Source of the DNA: Actinomycetes bacterium
Lineage (GTDB): Bacteria > Actinomycetota > Acidimicrobiia > Acidimicrobiales > Poriferisodalaceae
DNA: 64,000 nt
NCBI GenBank assembly: GCA_024228575.1
Contig: JAAETH010000276.1
Span: forward strand, 20,542-84,541
Direction of reading: 5' to 3'
Every line of letters begins with the position of its first letter. The stretch's first letter is position 1. The position numbers were made by a program, and so were the translations under genes. The notes beneath the pieces are model-generated. The model ran no database searches. It was not told the DNA's origin and was given only the letters and a program-made list of their open reading frames with translations. This document shows, one piece after another, positions 1 through 9,927 of this stretch.

Positions 1-184
1 CCGACTCGGTGACCTCCTCGGCGACCGCCGCCTGGAATTCGGGTGAACGTCCAACGGCGGTGGCTATCTCGGAGATGCGATCTGGTTCGGCGACCTCGCG
101 ATCGATCCACCATCCGAGCGCGCCCATGTTCAAGGAGATCACACCGAGGAACGCGAGCGTTCCCGCTATCGATCTGCGCACCAT
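1..184 (-). CDS. Membrane protein of unknown function, N-terminal part (3' end outside window)
   Basis: An open frame starts at an ATG (complement of 182-184) and runs off the left edge, giving 61 residues. It begins MVRRSIAGTLAFLGVISLN, so a short basic start is followed by one hydrophobic segment (about residues 5-22). This could be a signal anchor or the first membrane helix. The soluble part then contains IATAVGRSPEFQAAVAEEV. Long actinobacterial membrane proteins often begin this way, but I do not recognise the family. It is transcribed divergently from the flavoprotein gene that starts at 316, and the 131-bp gap should hold both promoters. Confidence 0.6.
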   Translation of the reverse strand, partial: MVRRSIAGTLAFLGVISLNMGALGWWIDREVAEPDRISEIATAVGRSPEFQAAVAEEVTES

Positions 185-315
185 GGTTCCTTCATCGGTT
201 CGCGAGGGATCCCAGTGAACTATTGATTCGACGATTGTGTGCGTCGGGTTTGTCGTGGTTGTGACGGGCACCGTTGTGGCGGAACAGGTGGGTTTGTCGC
301 AGGGTTGGAGCATGT

Positions 316-1716
316 ATGGCTGCAAAGCACTATGACCTGATCGTCATCGGGGCGGGTTCTGGCGGAATCGCGGCGGCACGGGCGGCTCGATTTCGCGGTG
401 CAAGTGTTGCGATGGTCAGTGACGGGCCGATCGGCGGCGATTGCACCTGGACTGGATGTGTCCCTTCGAAGGCACTGCTGTCGGCCGCCGGTCGAGGACT
501 CGACTTCGAGCAGGCCATGGCCAGCGTCACCACCGCCGTCGAGACCGTCGCCAATGCAGAGGATGCGGAGGCGCTTGGCCGCGAAGGGATCGACGTGCTG
601 CGTGGGTACGGCCTACTCCGCGGCGCCGGAGAGGTCGAAGTCGCCGGTTCGATCTATTGCTCGAAGGGTGTCATTCTCAGCCCGGGAAGTGGGCCGGCGC
701 TGCCGCCGATCGACGGATTGGACCGGGTTGCCTTCATCACGAACGAACGGGTCTTCGAGTTGAAGTCGCAGCCGCAACATCTTCTGATCCTCGGCGGCGG
801 ACCGATCGGATGCGAGATGGCTGAGGCGTTCGCGCGCCTCGGCTCGACGGTCACGTTGCTCGAAGCCGCCGAGCGAGTTCTGCCGCGAGACGACCCTGCG
901 GCTTCGGCGGTGATCGCTCGGTCGCTGTCCACGTTCGGAGCCGACCTGTGCGTCGGTTCTGGTGTTGTGCGGGTCGCCGCAGCCGGTGGGGGTGTCGATG
1001 TCGAGCTGGCCGATGGTGCGACCGTGAGGGGTAGTCACCTGCTCGTTGCAGCGGGGCGCCGACCAACCCACATGGACATGGATCTCGATGGTGTCGGTGT
1101 GCGGCTTGATCGGCGGGGGTGGATAGAGGTGAACGACACCCTCGAGACGTCGCTCGGGGGTGTATATGCGGTGGGTGACGCGATCGGAGGTCTTCAGTTC
1201 ACCCACGCGGCCGCACACATGGCTCGGCTGGCTGTCGACAATGCCTTGCGGGTCGGAGCCACCAAGGTGCGTCGCCATCGCTACGACCCGTCGGAGATCC
1301 CGTGGGTCACCTTCACGTCGCCCGAGGTCGCACAAGTGGGGATGACCGAACAAGAGGCTGTCGTTTGTGACCTCGACATCCGGGTCGTGGAAGTGCCTCT
1401 CCACGATGTCGACAGGGCGGTGGCTGCGCATCGGACCGACGGCTTCATCAAGATGCTCGCTGCCCCTCGTCGCGGTCTCGGATGGCTCGGTGGAGGCAGG
1501 CTTGTGGGAGCGACCATCGTCGCCGATCGGGCGGGTGAGATGATCTCCGAGGCCGCCTTGGCGATCCGTACAGGCATGTTTGTGGGTCGTCTCGCCCAGA
1601 CGGTTCACCCCTATCCGACGTGGTCCGTTGGGCTCTCCCAGGCTGCGGCGGTCCTGGTCGGCGATTATGGGGGCCTGGCCGCCCGCACACCTCGATCACC
1701 CGGCGCCGACGGATAG
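316..1716 (+). CDS. FAD-dependent pyridine nucleotide-disulfide oxidoreductase family protein (MerA-like group, noncanonical)
   Basis: This 466-aa protein belongs to the dihydrolipoamide dehydrogenase/glutathione reductase/mercuric reductase superfamily. The N-terminal FAD motif is VIGAGSGG. The redox-active pair C43-x4-C48 sits in GGDCTWTGCVPSK, and a second nucleotide motif (LGGGPIGCEMAE, about residues 158-169) binds NAD(P)H. The C-terminal dimer-interface motif is HPYPTWSVG. Compared with the classic HxHPTLSE, the catalytic His is Tyr and the Glu is Val, as in proteins often annotated as mercuric reductase. It lacks both the N-terminal metal-binding domain and the C-terminal vicinal cysteines of true MerA, so mercury reduction should not be assumed. 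ATG 316 is chosen over GTG-like starts further upstream because GGAG lies five bases before it. The substrate is unknown. Confidence 0.85.
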   Translation: MAAKHYDLIVIGAGSGGIAAARAARFRGASVAMVSDGPIGGDCTWTGCVPSKALLSAAGRGLDFEQAMASVTTAVETVANAEDAEALGREGIDVLRGYGLLRGAGEVEVAGSIYCSKGVILSPGSGPALPPIDGLDRVAFITNERVFELKSQPQHLLILGGGPIGCEMAEAFARLGSTVTLLEAAERVLPRDDPAASAVIARSLSTFGADLCVGSGVVRVAAAGGGVDVELADGATVRGSHLLVAAGRRPTHMDMDLDGVGVRLDRRGWIEVNDTLETSLGGVYAVGDAIGGLQFTHAAAHMARLAVDNALRVGATKVRRHRYDPSEIPWVTFTSPEVAQVGMTEQEAVVCDLDIRVVEVPLHDVDRAVAAHRTDGFIKMLAAPRRGLGWLGGGRLVGATIVADRAGEMISEAALAIRTGMFVGRLAQTVHPYPTWSVGLSQAAAVLVGDYGGLAARTPRSPGADG

Positions 1717-1727
1717 AGTTGCGAGCC

Positions 1728-2552
1728 GTGGATGTGTGTTATCGACACCCGGACAGAGAAACGGGACGGCGGTGTACCCGCTGTGGCAAGTCCGCGTGCT
1801 CGGACTGCCTGAGGCAGGCCTCCGTGGGGTCGCACTGCCTCGAGTGTGTCGGGGCCGCGCAGCCATCGACGCGTGAACGCGTGAGGGTGAACCTCGCGAT
1901 GGGAACGCCCTACGTCACCTACACCCTCGTCGCCATCAACATCTTGATGTACCTCGTGGCGAGCCCGGGTAGCAACACCTGGGAGGACATGGGGATCTGG
2001 GGCGTCGGAATCGATCTGCTGGGCGAACGCCACCGCATCGTCACCGGAGCGTTCGTGCACGGCAGCGTCATGCATGTCGGCTTCAACATGTTGCTCCTCT
2101 ATCAGCTCGGCACAGCGCTGGAGCGCCTGTTGGGGATCGGGCGGTTCATCGGTGTCTTTTCCGTCTCGCTGTTGGGTGGATCGTTTGGTGTTCTCCTGTT
2201 GTCGCAAGGAGACGACTTCACCGTCGGCGCTTCGGGCGCCGTCTTCGGCCTGATGGCCGCCTTCGCTCTGATATTGCGGTCGCGAGGAGGCGACATCTGG
2301 GCCTCTGGCATCGGCAGCCTCATCGTCATCAACCTGTTGATCACCTTCATCATCCCGAACATTTCAATCGGTGGGCACCTCGGCGGTCTTATCGCCGGGG
2401 CTGCTTCGGGGTGGATGCTCGATGTGGGTGATCGCAATCGGCCTCCCCGCCTGACCAATACCCTCGCTGCAGTGTTCGTCATCGGAGCCAGCGCAGCATT
2501 GTTCGTCGCTTCGATGGTCGCTGCTGGAGTCGCTGTGGATCGCCTGAGGTGA
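1728..2552 (+). CDS. Rhomboid family intramembrane serine protease with N-terminal zinc finger
   Basis: This is a membrane protein of about 274 aa. It starts with a Cys/His-rich B-box-like zinc finger (CYRHPDRETGRRC, then CTRCGKSACSDC and CLEC, residues 3-40), followed by a rhomboid domain with about six membrane helices. The catalytic dyad is visible as GASG (Ser169) and GGHLGG (His217). The HVGFNM stretch supplies the conserved His and Asn of helix 2. Rhomboids cut substrate transmembrane helices within the membrane, and the finger-plus-rhomboid arrangement is common in actinobacteria. GTG 1728 is the preferred start because it lies just before the finger. TTG 1719, three bases after the stop of the flavoprotein gene, is an alternative. 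The stop overlaps the ybaK start by 4 bp, so the two are probably co-transcribed. Confidence 0.85.
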   Translation: MDVCYRHPDRETGRRCTRCGKSACSDCLRQASVGSHCLECVGAAQPSTRERVRVNLAMGTPYVTYTLVAINILMYLVASPGSNTWEDMGIWGVGIDLLGERHRIVTGAFVHGSVMHVGFNMLLLYQLGTALERLLGIGRFIGVFSVSLLGGSFGVLLLSQGDDFTVGASGAVFGLMAAFALILRSRGGDIWASGIGSLIVINLLITFIIPNISIGGHLGGLIAGAASGWMLDVGDRNRPPRLTNTLAAVFVIGASAALFVASMVAAGVAVDRLR

Positions 2553-3019
2553 CCCCAGCGGTAGCTCAGTTGATCGCTGCAGGAGTGCCTCACGAACTGT
2601 TCCCCTACGATCACGACCCAGCGGTCGAGTCCTTTGGCCTCGAGGCGGCAGCGGCCCTCGGCGTCGATCCCGATTCGGTCTTCAAGACCCTGATCGCCGA
2701 CGCCGCCGGGGTTGGTCTGGTCGTCGGCATTGTTGCGGTTTCGGCCATGCTCGACCTCAAGGCACTGGCGCGCGTCAGCGGTGCCAAGAAGGCCACAATG
2801 GCCGACATCTCGGCTGCGGAACGGTCCAGCGGCTATGTCGCCGGTGGTATCAGCCCGTTCGGTCACAAGCGGCAACTGCCGACCTTCGTCGACGAGACGT
2901 GTGATCTATGGGACCACATATACGTCAGTGCGGGTCGCAGAGGTCTCGACCTCGCCATCGCCCCGGCCGATCTCGTCGAGGTCGTCCAGGCGACCAGGGC
3001 GCCGATCGCCGTCTGGTGA
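2549..3019 (+). CDS. ybaK: YbaK/EbsC family aminoacyl-tRNA deacylase (Cys-tRNA(Pro) deacylase type)
   Basis: This 156-aa protein has the length and layout of the YbaK/ProX editing domain, which hydrolyses mischarged aminoacyl-tRNA, typically Cys-tRNA(Pro), in trans. Recognisable features are the N-terminal VPHELFPYDHDP strand, ALGVDPDSVFKTLI, VPVSAMLDLKALA-like segment (VAVSAMLDLKALARVSGAKK) with the conserved Lys, GYVAGGISPFGHKR, and a C-terminal ISAGRRGLDLAIAP-like stretch. The GTG start overlaps the rhomboid stop (GTGA), so translation is probably coupled. The family assignment is clear. The exact tRNA substrate is inferred. Confidence 0.88.
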   Translation: MTPAVAQLIAAGVPHELFPYDHDPAVESFGLEAAAALGVDPDSVFKTLIADAAGVGLVVGIVAVSAMLDLKALARVSGAKKATMADISAAERSSGYVAGGISPFGHKRQLPTFVDETCDLWDHIYVSAGRRGLDLAIAPADLVEVVQATRAPIAVW

Positions 3020-3050
3020 GAGATGCCCCAACCCTTGGCGATGGATTCGC

Positions 3051-3233
3051 TCAGTCGAGGGGTGGGAGTGCACCAAACTTGAGGTCGAGTTCGTCCTCGT
3101 GCGGCTCGCCCGCCAGCTCGCCGACGATCTCGACGTGGGTCTTCTCGGGTTCGACTATCTCGCCGACGGCAAGCATGGCAGCAGCCAGCATCGGCGCACC
3201 ACTCGAACTCGACCGCTGGGACCCTTCCGGCAT
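3051..3233 (-). CDS. Small hypothetical protein with acidic C-terminus
   Basis: A 60-aa frame starts with MPEGSQRSSSSGAPMLAAAM and continues into GEIVEPEKTHVEIVGELA, ending in an acidic tail (EPHEDELDLKFG). The frame is open upstream to a TTG at 3353, but that extension is Arg/Cys-rich and atypical, so I prefer ATG 3233. It lies downstream of the LLM oxidoreductase gene on the same strand and may share its transcript. No family is recognised. The charged hydrophilic sequence suggests a small soluble cytoplasmic protein. Confidence 0.5.
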   Translation of the reverse strand: MPEGSQRSSSSGAPMLAAAMLAVGEIVEPEKTHVEIVGELAGEPHEDELDLKFGALPPLD

Positions 3234-3354
3234 GGTCCCAGTGTGGCAGGACAGATCGGTGATCCAACCGCGCCTGCGTCGTGCACCATGCCGGCCGTTG
3301 TGAGGGGCACATATGACCGCCTGGGTCGCCGGGTTGTACCGGAGCCCTTCCAAG

Positions 3355-4251
3355 TCAGGTGGTCAGGCCGAGCACAGCATCGCCGACACCCGTCAGCTCG
3401 GCGGTCCAGTCTTCGGGTTCGCCAACAAGGATCGGTACGAACTTCGATGCTCCGACATCGATGAACCGCTCGAGCTGGTCTCTGAGGCCGTCCCATCCGA
3501 CCGGGATGATGTCGCGGGGATCGGTATTGGGAGCGCGCCTGTTGAGAATCTCGCGAGTCTGGGCGTTCAGCTCGCCGTGTGTGTAGGGGACGAGGACGCC
3601 GAAATGTTCGGGGTCGATCCATCGCTTGCTGGCTTCAGCCTCGGCTGTCACGACGGCCCAGCCCGCGGCGGCCATGGTGGGCGTGCAGAAGGAGGGCAGC
3701 CAGCCGTCGCCGAGTCGTCCGACCCTTCTCAGCTCGGCCGGTGCCGCGCCGCCCAGCCAGACGTCGATCTTGTCCTGTTCTGGCTTGGGTTCGACCTTCA
3801 GACCCTCATAGTGGAAGCGGGGGCCGTCGTGGTCGACCGACTCCTCCACCCACATCCGTCTGATGAGGGGCAGTGCCTCGTCGAACCAGGTCGCACGTTC
3901 GCGTCGTTCAACGCCGAACGCCATCTGTTCGTGGGGGTCACGGACACCAAGTCCAAAGGCCGGCAGCAGTCGGCCATCGGAAAGTCTGTCGATGCTGGCC
4001 AGCTGTTTGGCCAGCAGAGCCGGATTGCGACCGGGCAGAACCATGACACTCATGCCGAACTTGATGCGCGAGGTTCGACCGGCTGCGTAGGCCATTCCGA
4101 CTACGGGATCGGGGCACTCGCCACCGATCCGCTCGCTCAGCCAGAGCGAGTCGAAACCCAGCCCTTCGAGAGCGTCGAGGAACGGATCGAAGGTCGAACG
4201 ATGATTGGTGAGGGTGCGTGTTCCGAGTCCGAAGCCGATACGAATCTTCAT
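3355..4251 (-). CDS. LLM class (F420-dependent type) oxidoreductase
   Basis: This 298-aa TIM-barrel flavin/F420 oxidoreductase resembles luciferase-like monooxygenases. Diagnostic pieces are the start KIRIGFGLGTRT, the GFDSLWLSERI segment, KFGMSVMVLPGRNPALLAKQ, and the cofactor-loop stretch GRLLPAFGLGVRDPHEQMAFG, followed by ERATWFDEALPLIRRMW. Such enzymes are abundant in actinobacteria and usually use deazaflavin F420 or FMN to reduce or oxidise varied substrates, which cannot be deduced here. The ATG start lies on the complement of 4249-4251. It is divergent from the GGDEF-EAL gene, with 123 bp between them. Confidence 0.88.
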   Translation of the reverse strand: MKIRIGFGLGTRTLTNHRSTFDPFLDALEGLGFDSLWLSERIGGECPDPVVGMAYAAGRTSRIKFGMSVMVLPGRNPALLAKQLASIDRLSDGRLLPAFGLGVRDPHEQMAFGVERRERATWFDEALPLIRRMWVEESVDHDGPRFHYEGLKVEPKPEQDKIDVWLGGAAPAELRRVGRLGDGWLPSFCTPTMAAAGWAVVTAEAEASKRWIDPEHFGVLVPYTHGELNAQTREILNRRAPNTDPRDIIPVGWDGLRDQLERFIDVGASKFVPILVGEPEDWTAELTGVGDAVLGLTT

Positions 4252-4374
4252 GGCAACAAAACCTAGACGCCATGGTCTCCCATGCCGTCCTCGAATCGGT
4301 AGGCTTCAGGATCGACCACAGGTAGTCACTGCGTCGGCACGTTGAGAGGGCGAATCTCTCATCTGTTGGGTGTG

Positions 4375-6576
4375 ATGCTGTCTAGTTCGATCCGACTTCA
4401 TATGACTCTTCGGCGCAAAATATTGCTCATCTCGCTGGCGATGGTCGTTCCGCTGGCCTTGTTGACGATCGCTGCCTATCTGACCGCCAGGGAAGGCATG
4501 CTCGATCAAGCCCAGATCCGGGTCGAATCTGAGGCGCGTCTCGTGGCGGCCCAAGCGGAAAGACAACTCGAGATCGCCCAAGGCGAGCTGGCCGGCATCG
4601 CCGAGTGGCATGACCTGGCCGCAGCGGTTGACGAGGGGAACCAGACCACACGGGTCGAAGCCTTGCTCGAGGCCGTCGACACATGGTGGAAGCCGTTCGG
4701 CGGATTCGCCCTCGTCGACGCGTCGGGCAACCTGGTCGCCCGGACTGCTGGGCACAACCCGGTACTCGGCTCTGCGAACGGGCCAGACGCTGCGATTGTC
4801 GACGAGCGCGTGATCATCAGAGACGAGGTCGCCTCGACCGGCGCGTTCATTGAGACCTCGGTCGACGTGTCGTTCGTCTTTGCCGATGGACGGCCGGCAG
4901 AAGCACCCGACTCCGGTGACCTGATCGTGGCGAGCGCTATGGTCGACGACCTCGCCACGCCCGTGTTCGTATGGCAGGACCGATCCGATGTCCTCGGCCC
5001 GCTGGGGACTCTCAGAGTGGCCGTGGTCGTCGGCCTCCTGGCAAGCCTATTTCTTGCTGTGGGTGGAGCGTTGTGGCTTGGTCGCAAGGCTGCACGTCGG
5101 CTCAGCGCCCTCACCGAATTGACCGAGGCGATGGGCGAGGGCGACTGGTCGAGGCGAGCGGGAGCCCACGGTCGAGACGAGTTGGGTCAGCTCTCCGCAT
5201 CGATCGATCGCATGGCCGAACAAGTCGAGCTCGACCGGCGCCGCCGGCGTCAGATCGAGGATCGTCTGGCTCATCAGGCGCTCCACGACCCGCTGACCGG
5301 TTTGGCCAACCGTGCGAAGTTCCTCGACCGGCTCGGAGATGCTCTCGCTCGATCATCGCGATCCGGCGCGCCCGTCGCCGTCTTGTTCTGCGATCTCGAC
5401 AATCTGAAGGTCGTCAACGACCAGATGGGGCACAACGCAGGCGACGACCTTTTGGTGGGCATCGCTGCGCGGATGGCGGCGTCGGTTCGACCCAGCGATA
5501 CGGTCGCCCGATTTGGTGGCGACGAGTTCGTGGTGCTCTGCGCCGAGATGGCCGCAACCGACGATGCCACCATCGTTGCCGACCGTTTGATGCTTGCGCT
5601 CGCCGAACCGTTCGCCGTCCAGGGCGAGCTGGTCAGCTCGAGCGCAAGTGTTGGTATCGCCGTGGGCAGTGGGATTTCCGATACTGCCGACGCCCTGGTG
5701 CGCGACGCTGACGCCGCCATGTACGCGGCCAAGCGTGCGGGCAAGGCCAGGTACGTACTGCACGACGAGTCGATCGATCTGGGGGCAGCGGTTCGCGACC
5801 GCAACCGTCGCGAAGCTGTCAAGGCGATGGACGAGAACGAATTGCGACTCGATTTCCAGCCGATTCTCGAACTCGAGAACGGTCGCCTTCACGCTGTCGA
5901 AGCATTGGTGCGATGGGACCACCCGGATCTCGGAGTTCTTGCACCGGACCAGATCCTGCAGCGCTTCGCCGCGGTTGGGCTGGAACTCGACCTCGATGCG
6001 TGGGTCATCGACAGGGCCGCTGCCCAGGTCGATCACTGGAATGCCCTGCTCGAGCTTGATGGGGCTCCTGTGAGGGTCAGCGTGAACGTGACGGCCACGT
6101 CGCTACTCGGCGATGACCTGCCGCACAGGCTCGAGAAGGCGATCGGTGAACACTCGATCGATCCCGCACAACTCCTCGTCGAGGTGTCCGAGCGAGATCT
6201 CGGGGCGGATCCCCTGCGGATCGTCGGAATGCTCGACCGGCTGCGAGCCATTGGTGTTGGAATTGCTCTCGACGATTTCGGGACTGCCCACACGTCACTC
6301 GAACGCCTGCACCGGTACGGCGCCGACCTGATGAAGATCGATCAGAGTCTCATCGCCCGGCTCGCTGTCGACGCCGAATCCGATGGTGGTGCTGTGGCAG
6401 CGATCCTGGCCGTCGCGTCGTCGCTTGACATCGACGCGGTAGCCGAGGGTGTCGAACAACTCGAGCAGGTGCCGGAGTTGTTGCTCCGCGGATGCCGCTA
6501 CGCCCAGGGGAACCTGTTCTGCGGTCCCCTCGACGACCGGGCGGTTGTCCTCTGGCTCGATCGTCTGGGGATCTGA
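4375..6576 (+). CDS. Membrane sensor with HAMP, GGDEF and EAL domains (c-di-GMP turnover)
   Basis: This protein of about 733 aa is bracketed by two membrane helices (about residues 15-37 and 217-242). An extracytoplasmic sensor region of about 180 residues lies between them, and HAMP, GGDEF and EAL domains follow. The diguanylate cyclase signature GGDEF is intact. An RPSD motif five residues before it matches the RxxD product-inhibition site. The phosphodiesterase part keeps EAL (VEALVRW), the Asn of SVNVTATSL, EVSE, DDFG, the Lys of LMKIDQS and AEGVE, so both activities are plausible. The start is uncertain: ATG 4375 is used, ATG 4402 (MTLRRKIL) is equally reasonable, and TTG 4342 is less likely. 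It ends 34 bp from the convergent fumarase gene. Confidence 0.9.
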   Translation: MLSSSIRLHMTLRRKILLISLAMVVPLALLTIAAYLTAREGMLDQAQIRVESEARLVAAQAERQLEIAQGELAGIAEWHDLAAAVDEGNQTTRVEALLEAVDTWWKPFGGFALVDASGNLVARTAGHNPVLGSANGPDAAIVDERVIIRDEVASTGAFIETSVDVSFVFADGRPAEAPDSGDLIVASAMVDDLATPVFVWQDRSDVLGPLGTLRVAVVVGLLASLFLAVGGALWLGRKAARRLSALTELTEAMGEGDWSRRAGAHGRDELGQLSASIDRMAEQVELDRRRRRQIEDRLAHQALHDPLTGLANRAKFLDRLGDALARSSRSGAPVAVLFCDLDNLKVVNDQMGHNAGDDLLVGIAARMAASVRPSDTVARFGGDEFVVLCAEMAATDDATIVADRLMLALAEPFAVQGELVSSSASVGIAVGSGISDTADALVRDADAAMYAAKRAGKARYVLHDESIDLGAAVRDRNRREAVKAMDENELRLDFQPILELENGRLHAVEALVRWDHPDLGVLAPDQILQRFAAVGLELDLDAWVIDRAAAQVDHWNALLELDGAPVRVSVNVTATSLLGDDLPHRLEKAIGEHSIDPAQLLVEVSERDLGADPLRIVGMLDRLRAIGVGIALDDFGTAHTSLERLHRYGADLMKIDQSLIARLAVDAESDGGAVAAILAVASSLDIDAVAEGVEQLEQVPELLLRGCRYAQGNLFCGPLDDRAVVLWLDRLGI

Positions 6577-6610
6577 TCGCGGCACCCGGTGCAGGCGGGG
6601 GATTCCACTG

Positions 6611-8245
<1,635 letters not shown>

Positions 8246-8268
8246 TTCAACTACCTCCAGACCCGAAG

Positions 8269-8874
8269 TTACCTGCCGCGAGGAGTGGTCCTGACCAGCG
8301 TCCTCCATCTCGTGTAGGTGGCCAGCGCCGCCCCGGCGACACCACCGAGCCAGGACTCCATCAGGTCCGTGACGGTGTCTTCATATGTCAGGTCGAGACC
8401 CGTTGTGCCCGACTTCAGTACCAGGTACTCGACGAACTCCCACAGCACTATCGCCGTGGCACTCGTGCCCACACCGATGGCGAACACCGCGAGTAGAGGT
8501 TCGCGGGTTCGCAGAACCAGGGTTGATGTTCCGAGCACGAGGAAGAACCAGTTTGTGGCGTGGAGTACATCGTCGAAATGATCGACGTCGAACAGGCCGA
8601 CGAGGTTGCCGCCGATGTCGAGTCCGAACGGCAGGATCAGCAGTGCGGCTGCGAGGTGGGGGAATGGCTGGGGTTTGCGTCTGAACACCCAACCGGCAGG
8701 AACTGCGGCGATGCACAGCGGGTAGAACACGGCCCGCATGACCATGCCCTTGTCGTGTAGGTGATCTGCATTGCGAAAGACGATGCCGACTGCGAGCTCG
8801 AGCAATAGGAAGGAAATGGCGGCGAAGTGGGCGTACTTCGACCAGGTCGGCTCACTCGTATCCGTCGATGTCAC
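8269..8874 (-). CDS. DUF2238/YjdF-like polytopic membrane protein
   Basis: This integral membrane protein of about 201 aa has five to six hydrophobic helices. Conserved polar residues within or next to helices, such as [25 protein letters not shown] and [17 protein letters not shown], resemble the DUF2238 (YjdF) family of unknown function. The open frame extends to 8952, but the first 26 residues are Arg-rich and without membrane character. GTG 8874 ([11 protein letters not shown]) is therefore the preferred start. It precedes the fumarase gene by 23 bp on the same strand and may be co-transcribed with it, although no functional link is known. Confidence 0.7.
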   Translation of the reverse strand: MTSTDTSEPTWSKYAHFAAISFLLLELAVGIVFRNADHLHDKGMVMRAVFYPLCIAAVPAGWVFRRKPQPFPHLAAALLILPFGLDIGGNLVGLFDVDHFDDVLHATNWFFLVLGTSTLVLRTREPLLAVFAIGVGTSATAIVLWEFVEYLVLKSGTTGLDLTYEDTVTDLMESWLGGVAGAALATYTRWRTLVRTTPRGR

Positions 8875-8962
8875 CTGACGGAGTCGCCGCAGCCGGTGAA
8901 GGCAGCCAGCTCGATATCGGAGGAAGGGCCCGTTGCCACGGCCCGAAACCATAACGCGCCCA

Positions 8963-9057
8963 GAGGGTCAGCGGAGGGAGCTGGCCCGTGGCCCGAGTGG
9001 CCCGTCGTCTTTGGCGACGTGAGCGGGTAGTCGGAGGGTCAGCGGAGGGAGCTGGCC
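8963..9057. repeat. 24-bp exact direct repeat pair (8963-8986 and 9034-9057)
   Basis: The stretch GAGGGTCAGCGGAGGGAGCT followed by GGCC occurs twice, exactly, with a 71-bp period, in the intergenic region between the divergent DUF2238-like gene and the IF2B-like gene. The second copy ends 15 bp before ATG 9073. The copies carry GGAGGGAGCT, so the second could act as an early Shine-Dalgarno-like stretch. Otherwise this looks like a small local duplication or a paired regulator site. Confidence 0.8.
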
Positions 9058-9072
9058 TGTAGGGTCACTGCG

Positions 9073-9870
9073 ATGCATCCGATCGAACGACTGCGGTATG
9101 TGGCGCGTGCTGGTGGCGTCGATCAGGCCATGGTCGTACGTGAGGCAGCAGGTGCCTTGGGCTCTCTGGGTTTTGACCCGGCGGGGCTGGTCACGTCGTG
9201 TCGTCGACTTGTGTCCAGACATCCGATGGCCGGTGCGCTGTGGGTGCTCGCGTCGCGGGTTGTCACCTCTCCGGATCCGGTCCGTGAGGCATGGACGATC
9301 GTCGACGAACTCGATACTGATCACACGGCTCGCGAGCTGGCTGCCGCACTGCCCGACGGGGCGCTTGTCACCATTATCGGATGGCCGGACACGATCCCGT
9401 CTGCTCTTGTCCGCCGTGGCGATGTGAAGGTGCTTGTCGTCGATCAGTTCGGCGAGGGTGGTGGACTTGTGCGTCAGCTCTACGACCGCGACGTCGAAGC
9501 GGACGACATCTCGATGTCGGGCATCGGTTCGGCCGCTGCTGCTTCGAACGTGATGTTGCTCGAGGCAGCGATGGCCGGCGACGAGGGTTTGGTGGCGCCG
9601 TCGGGATCGTTCGCAGCAGCAGCTTCTGCAAGGGCAGCGGGGACCGAGGTGTGGGCGGTCGTTCCGGCCAACAGGGTTCTCCCCCCGCCGACTTGGCGGT
9701 TCGCGACATCGACGTTGCGCTGCCCCGAGCCGTGGAATGAGGACGACGAGATCGTTCCGGTCGAGATGGTCGACATGATCATCGGCCCCGTCGGGCGACG
9801 TCCCGGCGACGAGCTGCGACTGCGCACCGATTGTGTAGTTGCTCCAGAGTTGCTGCGCGCCCCGGTCTAG
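9073..9870 (+). CDS. IF-2B/MtnA-fold-like protein of unknown function
   Basis: This 265-aa soluble protein has an N-terminal helical part (MHPIERLRYVARAGGVDQ) and a C-terminal Rossmann-like part. The pattern resembles the eIF-2B alpha/beta/delta and MtnA isomerase superfamily: a sugar-phosphate-binding-like run GIGSAAAASNVMLLEAAMAG, then an Asp/Glu-rich loop and ALIGSFAAA-like LVAPSGSFAAAASARAAGTEVWAVVPANRVLP. In that fold the central Asp and the SNGN-like loop bind the substrate. Here the residues are only partly conserved, so the enzyme activity is unclear. The protein stands alone with respect to methionine salvage genes. The fold assignment is tentative. Confidence 0.55.
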   Translation: MHPIERLRYVARAGGVDQAMVVREAAGALGSLGFDPAGLVTSCRRLVSRHPMAGALWVLASRVVTSPDPVREAWTIVDELDTDHTARELAAALPDGALVTIIGWPDTIPSALVRRGDVKVLVVDQFGEGGGLVRQLYDRDVEADDISMSGIGSAAAASNVMLLEAAMAGDEGLVAPSGSFAAAASARAAGTEVWAVVPANRVLPPPTWRFATSTLRCPEPWNEDDEIVPVEMVDMIIGPVGRRPGDELRLRTDCVVAPELLRAPV

Positions 9871-9927
9871 TGGGCTGAGCACTGCTCTATTCCTCAGGGC
9901 GGTGTCTGGTCGAGCCGATGGATAGGG

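Noticed and set aside
316..1716. Mercuric reductase (merA) working with the MerB-like protein
   Set aside because: It lacks the C-terminal vicinal cysteines and the N-terminal metal domain, and lies 53 kb from the MerB-like gene without other mer genes.
6582..6592. GCACC-C-GGTGC palindrome as terminator between the convergent GGDEF-EAL and fumarase genes
   Set aside because: The 5-bp stem with a 1-nt loop cannot form a stable hairpin.
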